A stretch of DNA of 64,000 bases from an uncultured Verrucomicrobiales bacterium. GTDB taxonomy: Bacteria > Verrucomicrobiota > Verrucomicrobiia > Verrucomicrobiales > Akkermansiaceae. Position 1 is the first letter of the stretch. Every line of letters starts with the position of its first letter. The stretch is from NCBI GenBank assembly GCA_947039485.1, contig CAMQZC010000005.1, forward strand, positions 1 through 64,000, read 5' to 3'. Shown one piece after another: positions 62,829 to 64,000 of the stretch. The notes beneath the pieces were generated by a model, which saw only the letters and a list, made by a program, of their open reading frames with translations, was not told the origin of the DNA and did not search any database. The position numbers were made by a program, and so were the translations under genes.

Positions 62829-64000
62829 ATGCGCCCTGTTATTTATCAGTTATTTGTCCGCCATTTTTCTAACGCAAATACCGATGGAGTCAATTGGGGG
62901 TCTAAGGCTGAGAATGGCTGTGGGAGCTTTGATGGTATTAATGATGCCGCGCTCGAGGCCATTGCGCAGATGGGTGTTACGCATCTCTGGCTTACAGGCG
63001 TGTTGCGCCACGCTACGCAGACAAGCTACCCTAATCTGCCCGCTAGTCCCAGTCCGATTGTGAAGGGTAAGGCTGGTAGTCCCTATGCTGTGAGCGACTA
63101 CTATGATGTAGACCCCGATTTAGCGACTGATCCGGACAACGGTCTGGCTGAGTTTCGCGAGTTGCTCAACAGAGTGCGCCGTTGGGGGATGCTGCCTATG
63201 ATTGATTTTATCCCCAATCATGTTGCTCGTGATTACCGCAGTCGCATCCTGCCAGCAAGAAGTTTAGGGACTCATGATCATAAGGAGGCGTTCTTTGCCT
63301 ACCATAATTCCTTCTATTACCTCCAGCAGGATGCTAGCAAGTCCATGCAGCTTCCCGCTGGGCCATACGAGCCAGAGGCTAGGTATGCGCGCGTGACAGG
63401 TAATAATGCCGCCACATGGCGACCCTCAGCATATGACTGGTATGAGACCATTAAGCTCAACTATGGACTAGACTACCGAGATGGTAGAGCAAAACTTGCT
63501 TCATTGCCCAGCATGCTGGCAGATGAGGGGCATCTTCCACTTACATGGCGCGATATGGATGCTATCCTAGCCTACTGGCAGGAGATGGGCGTGGCGGGCT
63601 TCCGCTGCGATATGGCTCATATGATTCCTATGTCCTTCTGGCGCTGGCTTACGGCACGTTGTCGCCTGCGCGATGAGGGCGTTTACTTCATGGCAGAGGC
63701 TTATAATGATCATATGAAGCTCTGTGACGGTGATGTGAGCGAGGAGTTGCTCTCTGCTGGCTTTAACGCTGTCTATGATGCACTATCCTATGAGAAACTC
63801 CGCCAGCTCTACGAGGCTGGTAGCTGGGCCAATGAACTCGATGACTTCAATCGCGCTAAAAGTAGCCTTTACTATGGCGGACTGCGTTATCTGGAGAATC
63901 ATGATGAACCCCGCCTCTGTGCCCCCCAGTACTGGGGAGGGAAGGGAGGCACTGTAATGCCCGCGCTGATGGCTGCGCAGTATGCCTCAAGTGCAGGCCC
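62829..64000 (+). CDS. Alpha-amylase family (GH13) protein, truncated by the window end
   Basis: MRPVIYQLFVRHFSNANTDGVNWG...GVTHLWLTGVLRHA...MIDFIPNHVARDYRS...AGFRCDMAHMIP; open to the end, hence missing from the ORF track. Confidence 0.88.
   Translation, partial: MRPVIYQLFVRHFSNANTDGVNWGSKAENGCGSFDGINDAALEAIAQMGVTHLWLTGVLRHATQTSYPNLPASPSPIVKGKAGSPYAVSDYYDVDPDLATDPDNGLAEFRELLNRVRRWGMLPMIDFIPNHVARDYRSRILPARSLGTHDHKEAFFAYHNSFYYLQQDASKSMQLPAGPYEPEARYARVTGNNAATWRPSAYDWYETIKLNYGLDYRDGRAKLASLPSMLADEGHLPLTWRDMDAILAYWQEMGVAGFRCDMAHMIPMSFWRWLTARCRLRDEGVYFMAEAYNDHMKLCDGDVSEELLSAGFNAVYDALSYEKLRQLYEAGSWANELDDFNRAKSSLYYGGLRYLENHDEPRLCAPQYWGGKGGTVMPALMAAQYASSAG

Overview
The window looks like a mostly housekeeping chromosomal segment from an Akkermansia-like Verrucomicrobiota bacterium. 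The taxon is inferred from protein resemblance and was not searched. I could assign about 50 CDS, one tRNA-Asn(GTT), one tRNA-Tyr(GTA) and many hairpin terminators. Core genes include ileS, lspA, pdxJ, purH, thiD, gatC/gatA, rplM/rpsI, infA, galK with an SSS symporter, rpsP, dus, hpt, mazG, hemL, aroC and lgt. Regions that merit a second look: (i) tandem autotransporter paralogs at the left edge; (ii) a 1917-aa DUF4011/SF1 helicase/Vsr-like nuclease/DUF3320 protein that looks like a single-gene anti-phage defence protein, with a (TC)8.5 tract inside its ORF; (iii) an incomplete but intact-looking podovirus-type portal/scaffold/tail-adaptor cassette beside tRNA-Asn; (iv) two adjacent lipoprotein paralogs with mosaic tandem repeats; (v) a five-gene type-IV-pilus-like cluster resembling Amuc_1102-1098, including what reads as a PilM-PilN fusion; (vi) an IF-1 with a long basic N-terminal extension; and (vii) a 39-aa poly-Gln micro-lipoprotein absent from the ORF track. 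All homology calls come from reading the sequences, without database searches.
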